From assembly GCA_000720995.1 (NCBI GenBank), contig JOEL01000006.1, positions 1 through 64,000 of the forward strand: a DNA stretch of 64,000 nucleotides. The letters run 5' to 3'. Numbering within the stretch: position 1 is the stretch's first letter; the number at the start of each line of letters is the position of its first letter. Below the pieces are notes generated by a model. It was given only the letters and a program-made list of their open reading frames with translations, ran no database searches and was not told where the DNA came from. Positions 8,347-17,068 of this stretch are shown in pieces. The position numbers and the translations under genes are program-made. This DNA comes from Streptomyces celluloflavus (GTDB lineage Bacteria; Actinomycetota; Actinomycetes; Streptomycetales; Streptomycetaceae).

Positions 8347-10002
8347 TCAGGAGACCGCCTTCGCCGCCGCGCGGCCCGCCGTACGGCCCGAGAAGAGGCA
8401 GCCGCCGAGGAAGGTGCCCTCCAGTGAGCGGTAGCCGTGCACTCCGCCGCCGCCGAAGCCCGCCGCCTCGCCCGCCGCGTACACGCCGGGCAGCGGTTCG
8501 CCGCCCTCGGTCAGGACCCGCGAGGCCAGGTCGGTCTCCAGGCCGCCGAGCGTCTTACGGGTCAGGATGTGCAGCCGTACGGCGATCAGCGGACCGGCCG
8601 CGGGGTCCAGCAGCCGGTGCGGGGCGGCGGTGCGGATGAGCCGGTCGCCGAGGTACTTGCGGGTGCCGCGCACGGCGGTGACCTGGAGGTCCTTGGTGAA
8701 GGGGTTGGCGATCTCCCGGTCTCGCGCGACGATCTCGGCGCGCAGCGCGGCCGCGTCGATCAGCGGCTCCCCGGTCAGCTCGTTCATCCGCCGGACCAGC
8801 TCGGCCGGCGAGCGCTCGACGATGAAGTCCGCACCGTGATCCAGGAACGCCTGCACCGGGCCCGGCGCACCGCCTCTGGCCCGCCCCAGCACGTCACGGA
8901 TGCTCTTGCCGGTGAGATCCGGGTTCTGTTCGGAGCCGGAGAGGGTGAACTCCTTCTCGATGATCTTCCGGGTGAGCACGAACCAGGTGTGGTCGTACCC
9001 GGTCCGCATGATGTGTTCGAGGGTGCCGAGGGTGTCGAAGCCGGGGAACAGCGGCACCGGCAGCCGCTTGCCGCGCGCGTCCAGCCACAGCGGGGACGGC
9101 CCGGACAGGATCCGGATGCCGTGCCGCGGCCAGATGGGGTGCCAGTTCTCGATGCCCTCGGTGTAGTGCCACATCCGGTCGCGGTTGATGATCCGGCCGC
9201 CGGCCCGTTCGGTGATGCCGAGCATCTTGCCGTCCACATGGGCGGGCACCCCGGACAGCATCCGGGCCGGCGGTTTGCCGAGCCGCCGGGGCCAGTTGGC
9301 GCGCACCAGGTCGTGGTTGCCGCCGATCCCGCCCGAGGTGACGATCACGGCCTGCGCCTTGAACTCGAAGGCGCCGGCCACCTCGCGGCTGCTGGGCGTA
9401 CCGCGTTCGGCGCGGGAGGGGGCGAGCACCTCGCCGCAGACCGTGTCCACGCTCCCCGCGCTGCGCGCGAGCCCGGTGACGCGGTGCCGGAAGCGCAGTT
9501 CGACCAGTCCGCGCGCGACACCGGCCCGCACCCGGCGTTCGAAGGGCGCGACGAGGCCGGGGCCGGTGCCCCAGGTGATGTGGAAGCGGGGGACGGAGTT
9601 GCCGTGGCCGATCGCGCCGTAGCCGCCGCGTTCGGCCCAGCCGACGACCGGGAAGATCCGTATGCCCTGCCGGTGCAGCCAGGAGCGCTTCTCCCCGGCC
9701 GCGAAATCCACATACGCCTCGGCCCAGCGGCGCGGCCAGTGGTCCTCGGGCCGGTCGAAGCCCGCCGTGCCGAGCCAGTCCTGCCAGGCCAGCTCGTGGC
9801 TGTCGCGGATCCGCAGGCGGCGCTGCTCGGGCGAGTCGACCAGGAAGAGGCCGCCGAAGGACCAGTGGGCCTGACCGCCGATGGACTGTTCGGGCTCCTG
9901 GTCGAGGAGGATCACCTTGCGTCCGGCGTCCACCAGCTCCGCGGTGGCCGCCAGGCCCGCCAGCCCCGCCCCGATCACGATCACATCAGCGTCGTACGCC
10001 AT
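8347..10002 (-). CDS. FAD-binding dehydrogenase (KstD/fumarate-reductase-like flavoprotein)
   Basis: A 551-aa flavoprotein. The N-terminal dinucleotide-binding motif VIGAGLAGLAATAEL (GxGxxG) is at residues 8-22 with the terminal acidic residue in VILLDQEPE. GGIGGNHDLVRANWP mid-protein and the C-terminal GVYAAGEAAGFGGGGVHGYR block (second FAD contact) are typical of FAD-dependent oxidoreductases related to 3-ketosteroid dehydrogenase and fumarate reductase. The substrate is unknown. The start at 10002 was chosen because GAGGAG lies just upstream and would be inside the longer frame. It is divergent from a DMT transporter gene 210 bases away. Confidence 0.85.
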   Translation of the reverse strand: MAYDADVIVIGAGLAGLAATAELVDAGRKVILLDQEPEQSIGGQAHWSFGGLFLVDSPEQRRLRIRDSHELAWQDWLGTAGFDRPEDHWPRRWAEAYVDFAAGEKRSWLHRQGIRIFPVVGWAERGGYGAIGHGNSVPRFHITWGTGPGLVAPFERRVRAGVARGLVELRFRHRVTGLARSAGSVDTVCGEVLAPSRAERGTPSSREVAGAFEFKAQAVIVTSGGIGGNHDLVRANWPRRLGKPPARMLSGVPAHVDGKMLGITERAGGRIINRDRMWHYTEGIENWHPIWPRHGIRILSGPSPLWLDARGKRLPVPLFPGFDTLGTLEHIMRTGYDHTWFVLTRKIIEKEFTLSGSEQNPDLTGKSIRDVLGRARGGAPGPVQAFLDHGADFIVERSPAELVRRMNELTGEPLIDAAALRAEIVARDREIANPFTKDLQVTAVRGTRKYLGDRLIRTAAPHRLLDPAAGPLIAVRLHILTRKTLGGLETDLASRVLTEGGEPLPGVYAAGEAAGFGGGGVHGYRSLEGTFLGGCLFSGRTAGRAAAKAVS

Positions 10003-10211
10003 CTCTGGTCTCCTCACCGGGGCGTGCCGGACGCCCCGGCCGCCGTGGTGGGTCGATCCTCAGCGCACCCGGCCGCGGGCGTCAACCTCGGATTACCCGG
10101 TTTCCCGCACGGGTGTCAGGCTGGGAAGAGGCGACAAGGACCACCGCGCGGCCGTCGCCGGATGGCTATTCTCGACACATCCCCCGCCCCGCGCGATACG
10201 AGGTGTGCGAC

Positions 10212-11105
10212 GTGACGGTGATACTGCTCGCCCTTGGTGCGGCGTGCTGTCTGGGGCTCGGTTTCGTCCTCCAGCAGGCCGCCGCCCAGCAGGCTCCGAT
10301 GAAGGACTTCCTCTCGCTGCGGCTGCTGCTCGACCTGATGCGGATGCCGCGCTGGCTGGCCGGTATCGCCCTGATGGTGTGCGGGATGGGGCTCGGCGCG
10401 GTGGCGCTGGGGATGGGCGACATCACCCTCGTCGAACCGCTGCTCGCGACGAATCTGCTGTTCGCGATGGCGCTGTCCCGGCAGCTGACCAGGCAGCGGC
10501 TCGGCCGCCGCGGCTGGGCCGGGCTGTGGCTGCTGGCGGGCGGGGTGACGGCCTTCATCGTGGCGGGCCGGCCGCGCGGCGGCGGCCACACCGACGCGAC
10601 GCTGTGGCAGTGGCTGATCATGGGCATCGTGCTGGGCACCGCCCTGCTGCTCACCGCCTACGCCAAGCGGGTACGGATCCACATCAGCCTGGAGGCGGCG
10701 CTGCTGGGCCTGGCGGCCGGGCTGATCTACGGCCTCCAGGACGCGCTGACCCGGCTCAGCGGGGACCGTTTCGGGCACGGCGGCTGGTCCGCGCTGTTCA
10801 CGAGCTGGCAGCCGTACACCATCGTGGTGCTCGGTGTGCTGGCGCTGGTGCTGGTGCAGAGCGCCTTCGAGACGGCGCCGCTGCGGATGTCGCTGCCCGC
10901 GCTGACGGCCGCCCAGCCGCTGGCCGGTATCGCCTGCGGGGTGGGTTTCCTCGGCGACCGGCTGGAGGTGACGACCGGGGCGCTGGCCGGGGAGGCGGTC
11001 GGGATAGCGGCCGTCATCGCGGGGATCGTGCTGATCGGCAGCCATCCGGCGATGCCGCCGGGGACCGGCCGGGCCGAGGCGGTACGGGAGCTCCAGCCGC
11101 GCTGA
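10212..11105 (+). CDS. DMT-family (EamA/NIPA-like) membrane transporter
   Basis: A 297-aa integral membrane protein with about nine to ten hydrophobic helices, e.g. VILLALGAACCLGLGFVLQQ at the N-terminus, WLAGIALMVCGMGLGAVALG and IVVLGVLALVLVQSAFE. The order of short helices and the GDITLVEPLLATNLLFAM segment fit drug/metabolite transporters, including the magnesium-transporter-like branch; cargo unknown. GTG 10212 is preceded by GAGGT eight bases upstream, and the protein would begin directly with the first membrane helix. It precedes the second Nudix gene by 92 bases. Confidence 0.85.
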   Translation: MTVILLALGAACCLGLGFVLQQAAAQQAPMKDFLSLRLLLDLMRMPRWLAGIALMVCGMGLGAVALGMGDITLVEPLLATNLLFAMALSRQLTRQRLGRRGWAGLWLLAGGVTAFIVAGRPRGGGHTDATLWQWLIMGIVLGTALLLTAYAKRVRIHISLEAALLGLAAGLIYGLQDALTRLSGDRFGHGGWSALFTSWQPYTIVVLGVLALVLVQSAFETAPLRMSLPALTAAQPLAGIACGVGFLGDRLEVTTGALAGEAVGIAAVIAGIVLIGSHPAMPPGTGRAEAVRELQPR

Positions 11106-11197
11106 CGCCGGTCCGGGAACCGCGCCACGGAACGGGAGAACGGGCCGCCCCTCCCCCGGCGGGGGACGCCCCGGGCCGCTGGTGGTTGCATGGCCCC

Positions 11198-11731
11198 ATG
11201 ACCGACCGGCAACCGCTCAACGCGGACGAAATCCTCGACGTCGTCGACGAGCACGACCAGGTCGTGGGGCAGGCCCCACGGGGCGAGGCGTACGCCCGCA
11301 GACTCCGCACCCGGTGCGCGTTCGTCCTGGTCCGGGACGCCGCGGACCGGATCTTCGTACACCGCCGCACCGCGCAGAAGCTGGTCTTCCCCGCGCACTA
11401 CGACATGTTCGTGGGCGGTGTGGTCGGCGCGGGCGAGAGCTACGACGAGGCGGCGCTGCGCGAGGCGGAGGAGGAGCTGGGCGTGCGCGGTCTGGCCCGC
11501 CCCGAGCGGCTCTTCTCCTTCCTCTACGAGACACCGGAGCACACCTGGTGGTCCGCGGTCTACGAGGTGCGGTGCACGCTGCCGGTCGCCCCGCAGGAGT
11601 CGGAGATCGACTGGCACGCCTTCCTCACCGAGGAGGAGCTGACCCGGCGGCTCGGTACCTGGGCGTGGACGCCGGACGGTCTGGAGGCGTACCGGCGGCT
11701 GCTGGCCCGGCGGGCGGACGGGGAGGGCTGA
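11198..11731 (+). CDS. Nudix hydrolase, IPP-isomerase-like branch
   Basis: A 177-aa Nudix protein. The Nudix box GVVGAGESYDEAALREAEEELG near residues 75-96 has all metal-ligand positions (G...E...REAEEELG). The preceding RCAFVLVRDAADRIFVHRRT strand and following WWSAVYEVRCTLPVAPQESE match the YfcD/Idi-like subgroup with an N-terminal DEHDQVVGQAPR strand. Hydrolysis of an unknown nucleotide-type substrate is expected. The start ATG 11198 begins MTDRQPL. Followed after 43 bases by the DUF202 pair; likely the same transcription direction but an independent role. Confidence 0.88.
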   Translation: MTDRQPLNADEILDVVDEHDQVVGQAPRGEAYARRLRTRCAFVLVRDAADRIFVHRRTAQKLVFPAHYDMFVGGVVGAGESYDEAALREAEEELGVRGLARPERLFSFLYETPEHTWWSAVYEVRCTLPVAPQESEIDWHAFLTEEELTRRLGTWAWTPDGLEAYRRLLARRADGEG

Positions 11732-11774
11732 TGCCGCGCGAGCCCGTTCCGGACCGACCGGTAGGGTTTTGGCC

Positions 11775-12203
11775 ATGAGCCACCCCGACCCCGGTCCCGA
11801 CACCAGCGGACGGCCGTCGATCGGCGCCGAGGTACGGCTGTGGTTCTCGCCCGCGCGGATCCGCGAGGAGGGCAGCACGCCCGACTACCGCTTCTCGCTC
11901 GCCAATGAGCGGACCTTTCTCGCCTGGCTGCGCACCGGCCTGGCGCTGGTCGGCGGCGGCTTCGCGGTGGACCAGTTCCTCCCCCGGCTGCACGAGGGGA
12001 CGCGGCTGACATTCACCGTCGTACTGCTGGTGGGCGGTGCGCTGTGCGCGCTGCGGGCGGTCCGCCACTGGGGGCGCTGCGAGCGGGCGATGCGGCGCGG
12101 TACGGATCTGCCCGTCTCCCGCTTCCCCGCCTTCCTGGCGCTGGGTCTGGGTGTCCTGGCGGCGGCGATGGTGGTGCTGGTCGCACTGGGCTGGACGCGG
12201 TAA
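11775..12203 (+). CDS. YidH-like DUF202 membrane protein
   Basis: A 142-aa protein with a hydrophilic N-terminus, then SLANERTFLAWLRTGLALVGGGFAV, which is the DUF202 hallmark (NERTFLAWLRT), and two further hydrophobic segments (FTVVLLVGGALCALRAV; FLALGLGVLAAAMVVLVALG). Inner-membrane protein of unknown function. The start ATG 11775 is followed by a soluble 40-residue arm. The next gene encodes a second DUF202 protein three bases after this stop, so the two are probably translated together and may form a heteromer (inference from adjacency). Confidence 0.88.
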   Translation: MSHPDPGPDTSGRPSIGAEVRLWFSPARIREEGSTPDYRFSLANERTFLAWLRTGLALVGGGFAVDQFLPRLHEGTRLTFTVVLLVGGALCALRAVRHWGRCERAMRRGTDLPVSRFPAFLALGLGVLAAAMVVLVALGWTR

Positions 12204-12206
12204 CCG

Positions 12207-12566
12207 ATGGGTGACCCCGGCCGGGAGGACGCGCGGCCACCGGGCCCGGCACCCCACCGGGATGCCGGGTTGCAGCCGGAGCGGACCCGGCTGGCCTGGC
12301 GGCGTTCGTCGCTCTCCGCCACGGTCGTCGCGGTGCTGGCCGGCCGGCAGCTGGTGCGGAGCGGTGCCCCGGGCCCGGTCGAGGTGCTGGGGACGGCACT
12401 GCTGGGTCTGATGTGGCTGATGTTTGTGGTGATCGCGCACCGCCGGATGCGGGCGCTGGCCGCCGCCCGCCCGGCGGGGCTCCCGCCGCGCGCCGCGTTG
12501 CTGCTGGGCGGCGGCACGGTGGCACTGGCGGTGTTCGGCGCGGCGATCCTGCTGCCCGGCCACTGA
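12207..12566 (+). CDS. DUF202 membrane protein (second of pair)
   Basis: A 119-aa protein beginning MGDPGREDARPPGPAPH, then LQPERTRLAWRRSSLSATVV, the DUF202 signature in the variant 'ERTxLAWRR', followed by two hydrophobic spans (VLGTALLGLMWLMFVVIAHR; AALLLGGGTVALAVFGAAIL). It starts three bases after the stop of the YidH-like gene and is therefore almost certainly in the same operon. Function unknown; such pairs are common in actinomycetes. Confidence 0.85.
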   Translation: MGDPGREDARPPGPAPHRDAGLQPERTRLAWRRSSLSATVVAVLAGRQLVRSGAPGPVEVLGTALLGLMWLMFVVIAHRRMRALAAARPAGLPPRAALLLGGGTVALAVFGAAILLPGH

Positions 12567-12584
12567 CGGGCGAAGGCGGCCGGC

Positions 12585-12692
12585 TGACCGTACGGGTACC
12601 GGGGGACCGCCGGCCGTACGGGAGCCCGGAGACCACCCGGCCGTACGAGTGCGGGGAGGCCGCCTGGCCGTACGGGTGCCGGAGTACGGTGA
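12585..12692. repeat. Four tandem copies of a 27-bp unit
   Basis: Units begin with GGCCGTACGGG (first copy TGACCGTACGGG) and repeat every 27 bases through the gap before the MBL gene. The period would keep frame, but the reading frame of the MBL gene is closed before 12649, so the array is best read as non-coding. Confidence 0.75.
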
Positions 12693-12795
12693 CGCCGGGC
12701 CCCGCGGCGTCCTGCCGGACGCAGACCGGGCTCCGGGTACGAGGGGTGACCGACCCTCACCCGAACGGACCATCACCCGAGGGGAACTCCTCCGC

Positions 12796-13833
12796 ATGCC
12801 CGACACGGCACCCCAGGACGCCGGCCCGGACACCGTCCGCCCGTCCGCCGCCGACGCCGCCCGCACCACGACGCCCCCGGCGGCTCCGGGCGGCACACCG
12901 CCGGACCCGGCGGACCCCGGCCCCGCCGTCCCCGAGCCGTACCTCACCGAACTGGCCGCCGGCGTCCACGCGTTCATCCAGCCGGACGGCGGCTGGTGCC
13001 TGAACAACGCGGGCTTCGTCACCGACGGGGACACCACGCTCGTGGTGGACACCGCCGCCACCGAGCGCCGGGCCCGTCTCCTGCGCCGCCGGATCGCGGA
13101 GAGCGGCGCACCGACGCCCCGCATCGTCGTGAACACCCACCACCACGGCGACCACACCTACGGCAACAGCGTCTTCACGCCCGAGGCGACGGTCATCGGA
13201 CACGACGCCTGCCGCCGTGAAGTGCTGGCCGCCGGGCATCAACTGCACGCGGTGTGGCCGCAGGTGGCGTACGGCGACGTGCCCATCACACCGCCGTCCG
13301 TCACCTTCACCGACACCCTGACCCTCCACGTCGGCGGGATCGAGGTGCAACTGATCCACCCGGGCGTCGCGCACACCCCCGGCGACACCATCGTCTGGCT
13401 GCCCCGGCAGCGCATCGTCTTCGCCGGGGACCTCGTCTTCCACGGCGGCACCCCGTTCGTCTTCATGGGCTCGCTGACCGGTTCGCTGCGCGCGATGGAG
13501 GTGCTGCGCTCGCTGGACGCGGTCACCGTCGTCCCCGGGCACGGCACGGTGACCGGGCCCGAGGTGTACGACGGCATCGAGCGCTATCTGCGGTTCGTCC
13601 TGGAACTGGCCCGGGAGGGCAGGGCGGCGGGCCGTACCCCGCTCGACGTCGCCCGGGAGGCGGATCTCGGCCCGTTCGCGCAGCTGGCCGAGAGCGAGCG
13701 GCTGGTGGCGAACCTGCACCGGGCGTACGCGGAACTGTCGGGCGCCGAACCGGGGGCGCCGCTGGACCCGCTGGCCGGCTTCTCCGATATGACGGTCATG
13801 AACGGCGGGGTGCCGATGGCCTGTCACGCGTGA
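12796..13833 (+). CDS. MBL-fold metallo-hydrolase
   Basis: A 345-aa metallo-beta-lactamase-fold hydrolase. The zinc motif NTHHHGDHTYGN (HxHxDH) is near residue 115-120; further ligands are in GVAHTPGDTIV, FAGDLVFHGGTP and VVPGHGTV, so all five usual metal-ligand blocks are present. Residues 1-50 are a Pro/Ala-rich disordered arm. The branch resembles quinoprotein-relay/SoxH-type MBL proteins, but the substrate is unknown. ATG 12796 has AGGGGA about 11 bases upstream. A perfect 26-bp palindrome just after the stop is a likely terminator. Confidence 0.87.
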   Translation: MPDTAPQDAGPDTVRPSAADAARTTTPPAAPGGTPPDPADPGPAVPEPYLTELAAGVHAFIQPDGGWCLNNAGFVTDGDTTLVVDTAATERRARLLRRRIAESGAPTPRIVVNTHHHGDHTYGNSVFTPEATVIGHDACRREVLAAGHQLHAVWPQVAYGDVPITPPSVTFTDTLTLHVGGIEVQLIHPGVAHTPGDTIVWLPRQRIVFAGDLVFHGGTPFVFMGSLTGSLRAMEVLRSLDAVTVVPGHGTVTGPEVYDGIERYLRFVLELAREGRAAGRTPLDVAREADLGPFAQLAESERLVANLHRAYAELSGAEPGAPLDPLAGFSDMTVMNGGVPMACHA

Positions 13834-13838
13834 GCCCG

Positions 13839-13864
13839 CGGGGCGGCCCGGCCGGGCCGCCCCG
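13839..13864 (+). terminator. Perfect 26-bp palindrome, terminator of the MBL gene
   Basis: Arms CGGGGCGGCCCGG and CCGGGCCGCCCCG with no loop base, starting six bases after the MBL stop codon. A second perfect 18-bp palindrome (GCGGCGGAATTCCGCCGC, 13883-13900) follows. Confidence 0.65.
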
Positions 13865-13933
13865 TCGCCCGTGCCCCGCCCGGCGGCGGAATTCCGCCGC
13901 GTGACCGATGTCCCCCGTGCGAACACTGGACTC

Positions 13934-13953
13934 CATACCGACTAGTCGGCATG
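13934..13953. promoter_or_regulatory. Near-perfect 20-bp palindrome, candidate TetR operator
   Basis: CATACCGACTAGTCGGCATG: the central 12 bp CCGACTAGTCGG are perfectly palindromic and 18 of 20 positions are symmetric. It lies 56 bases before the kinase gene start. The half CATACCGACT recurs before the divergent SDR gene (20171-20187, opposite strand). The nearest TetR gene (16377-16985) lies between the two, so it is the proposed ligand-responsive repressor (inference). Confidence 0.65.
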
Positions 13954-14008
13954 ATCGTGCCAGCGACCGGCCGACCGGCCCCCTGTCCACTCCGTACGGA
14001 GGAGCACG

Positions 14009-15091
14009 ATGAGCAAGGGCACCCCTCCCCCGCAGGACGCCGCGCCCCCGGAGGCGACCCCGGGCCTCGATCCGGAGCGCCTGCGCGCACATCTGGACCG
14101 GGCACTGCCGGGGCTGACCCGCGGCCCGCTGCGCGCGCGGCTGATCGAGGGCGGGCGGTCCAATCTCACCTACCGCGTCACCGACGGCACGTCCTCCTGG
14201 GTCGTCCGCCGGCCGCCGCTGGGCCATGTCCTCGCCACCGCGCACGACATGCGGCGCGAGTACCGGGTGATCAGCGCGCTGCACGGGACGCCGGTGCCGG
14301 TACCCGAGGCGCTGCTGCTGTGCACGGACGAGTCGGTGCTCGGCGCGCCCTTCTATGTGATGGAGCTGGTCGAGGGGGTGCCGTACCGCACCGCCGACCA
14401 GCTGCGGCCGCTGGGCGCCGAGCGCACCCGCGCCGTGGTGCTCTCGCTCGTCGACACCCTCGTCGAGCTGCACGCGGTCGACCCGGAGGCGGCCGGCCTC
14501 GGCGACTTCGGGCGCCCCGAGGGCTTCCTCGACCGTCAGCTGCGGCGCTGGGGCAAGCAGTTGGCGGCGTCCAGGAGCCGCGAACTGCCGGGCATCGACG
14601 CGCTCCACGACGCGCTGCGCAGGACGCTGCCCGACTCCCCCGCGCCGGCCGTCGTGCACGGCGACTACCGGCTGGACAACGTCCTGGTGGGCGCCGACGA
14701 CCGGATCACCGCCGTACTGGACTGGGAGATGTCCACCCTCGGCGATCCGCTCACCGACCTCGGACTGCTGGTCATGTACAGCGAGCAGCGGGAGAGCCCG
14801 CTCGCCGGGGCCGGGGCGCCCTCGCCCCTCGCCACGACCCGTGGCGCGCCCGGCCACCCCGAACCGGCCGAGCTGATCGAGCGGTACGCGGCCCGCTCCG
14901 GCCGGGACGTCTCCCGGGTCGCCTGGTACACCGCGTTCGCCTACTTCAAGATCGCGGTGATCCTGGAGGGCATCCACTACCGCTACACGCTCGGCCAAAC
15001 CCTCGGCGAGGGATTCGACCGGATCGGCGCGGTCGTCCCCCACTTCATCGAGCACGGCCACGCCACCCTGTCCGCCCTCGACGAAAGCTGA
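14009..15091 (+). CDS. APH-type phosphotransferase (LvaA / ACAD10-11 kinase-domain-like)
   Basis: A 360-aa kinase of the aminoglycoside/choline-kinase fold. Seen: an N-terminal lobe with EGGRSNLTYRVT, catalytic loop VVHGDYRLDNVLV near residue 214 (HGDxxxxN) and the metal-binding ITAVLDWEMSTLGDPLTDLG. This branch is not a drug-resistance enzyme; relatives phosphorylate the 4-hydroxyl of acyl-CoAs (Pseudomonas LvaA; kinase domain of mammalian ACAD10/11). The acyl-CoA dehydrogenase gene starts 8 bases after the stop, so the two are an operon; in ACAD10/11 the two domains are fused. ATG 14009 follows GGAGGAG-like sequence. A TetR-type palindrome lies upstream. No LvaB-like small partner is visible. 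Confidence 0.85.
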   Translation: MSKGTPPPQDAAPPEATPGLDPERLRAHLDRALPGLTRGPLRARLIEGGRSNLTYRVTDGTSSWVVRRPPLGHVLATAHDMRREYRVISALHGTPVPVPEALLLCTDESVLGAPFYVMELVEGVPYRTADQLRPLGAERTRAVVLSLVDTLVELHAVDPEAAGLGDFGRPEGFLDRQLRRWGKQLAASRSRELPGIDALHDALRRTLPDSPAPAVVHGDYRLDNVLVGADDRITAVLDWEMSTLGDPLTDLGLLVMYSEQRESPLAGAGAPSPLATTRGAPGHPEPAELIERYAARSGRDVSRVAWYTAFAYFKIAVILEGIHYRYTLGQTLGEGFDRIGAVVPHFIEHGHATLSALDES

Positions 15092-15099
15092 GGCACCCC

Positions 15100-16314
15100 A
15101 TGGACTTCGCATTCGACGCCCGTACCGAAGAACTGCGCGAGCGGCTGCTGGCCTTCATGGCCACGCACGTCCTGCCCGCCGAGCGGACCGCCGACGAGCA
15201 GCGGGCGGCGCTCGCCTCCCCCTGGGACACCCCGCCGGTGGTCGAGGAGCTCAAGGCCGAGGCGCGCCGGCAGGGGCTGTGGAACCTGTTCCTGCCGGAC
15301 GCCGAGTACGGCGCGGGGCTGACGAACCTTCAGTACGCCCCGCTCGCGGAGATCACCGGCCACAGCCCCCAACTGGCGCCCACCGCGCTGAACTGCGCCG
15401 CCCCGGACACCGGCAACATGGAGGTGCTGGCGCAGTTCGGCACCGAGGCGCAGCGCAAGCAGTGGCTGGCACCGCTGCTGGCGGGCGAGATCCGGTCGGC
15501 GTTCGCGATGACCGAGCCCGATGTGGCGTCGTCGGACGCGACGAACATCGAGACGCGGATCGACCGGGACGGCGACGACTACGTCATCAACGGCCGGAAG
15601 TGGTACATCTCCGGCGCGATGAACCCGCTGTGCCAGATCTTCATCGTGATGGGCAAGACCGACCCGGACGGCCCCGACATCCGGCGCCAGCAGTCGATGG
15701 TGCTCGTCCCGCGCGACACCCCCGGCCTGGAGGTGAAGCGCGCCATGCGGGTCTACGGCTACGAGGACCACTCCCACGGCGGCCACGCCGAGGTGGTCTT
15801 CAACGACGTACGGGTTCCGGCGGGCAATCTGATCGGCGAGGAAGGCGGCGGCTTCGCCATCGCCCAGGCCCGGCTCGGCCCCGGCCGGATCCACCACTGC
15901 ATGCGGCTGATCGGCATCGCGGAGCGCGCCATCGAGCTGATGTGCCGCCGCGCGGTGACCCGTACGGCCTTCGGCAAACCGCTGGCGCAGCAGGGCGTGA
16001 TCCAGGAGTGGATCGCGGACGCGCGGGTCGCGGTGGAACAGCTGCGGCTGCTGGTGCTGAAGACCGCCTGGCTGATGGACACCGTCGGCAACAAGGGCGC
16101 GCACACCGAGATCCAGGCCATCAAGATCGCCACCCCGCGCACGGTCGTGGACATCCTCGACCGGGCGGTACAGCTGTACGGCGCGGGCGGGGTCAGCCAG
16201 GACTCGCCGCTGGCGGAGCTGTGGGCCGGGGCGCGCACGCTGCGGCTGGCGGACGGTCCGGACGAGGTGCACCAGCGGTCGCTGGCCCGGCGCGAGCTGA
16301 AGAAGTACCGGTAG
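15100..16314 (+). CDS. Acyl-CoA dehydrogenase (LvaC / ACAD10-11-like)
   Basis: A 404-aa FAD-dependent acyl-CoA dehydrogenase. Seen: N-terminal helical domain, FAMTEPDVASSDATNIE (the FAD/substrate motif of ACADs), KWYISGAMNPLCQIFIVMGK, VYGYEDHSHGGHAEVVFNDV, the C-terminal helical domain with RRAVTRTAFGKPLAQQGVIQ and LYGAGGVSQDSPLAELWAGA. The YEDHSHGG block is characteristic of the ACAD10/11-like branch (recalled family knowledge). Together with the kinase gene just upstream it would convert a 4-phosphooxyacyl-CoA to an unsaturated acyl-CoA (inference from LvaA/LvaC). A strong bidirectional terminator separates it from the convergent TetR gene. Confidence 0.9.
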   Translation: MDFAFDARTEELRERLLAFMATHVLPAERTADEQRAALASPWDTPPVVEELKAEARRQGLWNLFLPDAEYGAGLTNLQYAPLAEITGHSPQLAPTALNCAAPDTGNMEVLAQFGTEAQRKQWLAPLLAGEIRSAFAMTEPDVASSDATNIETRIDRDGDDYVINGRKWYISGAMNPLCQIFIVMGKTDPDGPDIRRQQSMVLVPRDTPGLEVKRAMRVYGYEDHSHGGHAEVVFNDVRVPAGNLIGEEGGGFAIAQARLGPGRIHHCMRLIGIAERAIELMCRRAVTRTAFGKPLAQQGVIQEWIADARVAVEQLRLLVLKTAWLMDTVGNKGAHTEIQAIKIATPRTVVDILDRAVQLYGAGGVSQDSPLAELWAGARTLRLADGPDEVHQRSLARRELKKYR

Positions 16315-16326
16315 CGGACGGCGGAA

Positions 16327-16366
16327 CGCCGGCGGAGCCCCGCACTGCCGCGGGGCTCCGCCGGCG
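16327..16366. terminator. Bidirectional terminator between acyl-CoA dehydrogenase and TetR genes
   Basis: Perfect 17-bp arms CGCCGGCGGAGCCCCGC and GCGGGGCTCCGCCGGCG around the six-base loop ACTGCC, placed exactly in the 62-base gap between two convergent stop codons. Confidence 0.85.
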
Positions 16367-16376
16367 TCCGCGCGCG

Positions 16377-16985
16377 CTACGGCCGCAGCGCGCGCAGCAG
16401 CAGCTCGGCGAGGTGGTCGGCGACCTGCTGCGGGGTGAGCGGGCCGTCCGCGCGGTACCAGGTGCCCAGGTGGTGCACGGAGCCGAAGTGGTAGTCCACG
16501 ATGAGGTCGGCCGGGATGTCGGCGGCGAACACCCCGGTGCGCTGGCCCTCCTCGACCAGCGCCCGGAACCGCTCGTGGTAGCGCCGCCGTTCGGCCCGTA
16601 CCTGCTTGTCCTTCTCCGGGCTGAGGAGGTGCATCGAGCGGAAAAAGATCGTGGCGTCGTCGAGGTTCTCGATGGTGGTGACGACGACATCGGCCGCGGC
16701 GTCCCGCAGCCGCTGTTCGACCGGTGCGCCGGAGCTCGCGAAATGGTCCAGCCGCTCCTGCTGGAGCCGCAGCACCCGGCCGTAGACCTCGTGCAGCAGA
16801 TCGTCCTTGGAGCCGAAATAGTGGTACAGGGCGCCCTTGGTGACGCCCGCCGCGTCGACGATCTCCTGGACCGAGGTACGGTCGTAGCCCTGCTCCGCGA
16901 AGAGCCTGGTGGCGGTGGCCAGCAGCCGCTGGGCCACGGGCTTCGTACCGCCGCCGACGCCGCCGCCGTCCTTCGTGCCGGCCAT
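16377..16985 (-). CDS. TetR/AcrR-family regulator
   Basis: A 202-aa TetR regulator. Helix-turn-helix at residues about 20-65: TRLFAEQGYDRTSVQEIVDA then GVTKGALYHYFGSKDDLLHE, the canonical TetR DNA-binding pattern. The C-terminal helical domain would bind an acyl-CoA or related ligand (inference). The gene follows the acyl-CoA synthetase gene by 83 bases on the same strand and converges on the kinase/dehydrogenase operon. The start at 16985 begins MAGTKDGGG; GGTGAGGAC lies just upstream. Likely controls both units through the CATACCGACT-containing sites at 13934-13953 and 20171-20187. Confidence 0.88.
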   Translation of the reverse strand: MAGTKDGGGVGGGTKPVAQRLLATATRLFAEQGYDRTSVQEIVDAAGVTKGALYHYFGSKDDLLHEVYGRVLRLQQERLDHFASSGAPVEQRLRDAAADVVVTTIENLDDATIFFRSMHLLSPEKDKQVRAERRRYHERFRALVEEGQRTGVFAADIPADLIVDYHFGSVHHLGTWYRADGPLTPQQVADHLAELLLRALRP

Positions 16986-17068
16986 CGTCCTCACCTGTCC
17001 TTCGTCCGTACGCGCCTGTCGTGCCGGTGGCCGGGCCGCCCGGCCGGGGGCCCGCGGGGTACCCCGGG

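Noticed and set aside
12649..12795. Upstream extension of the MBL-fold gene
   Set aside because: It would encode the 27-bp repeat; the ATG at 12796 has a ribosome site and family proteins do not have the extra residues.
14009..15091. Aminoglycoside resistance kinase
   Set aside because: The fold matches, but the neighbouring acyl-CoA dehydrogenase, synthetase and SDR point to acyl-CoA metabolism.
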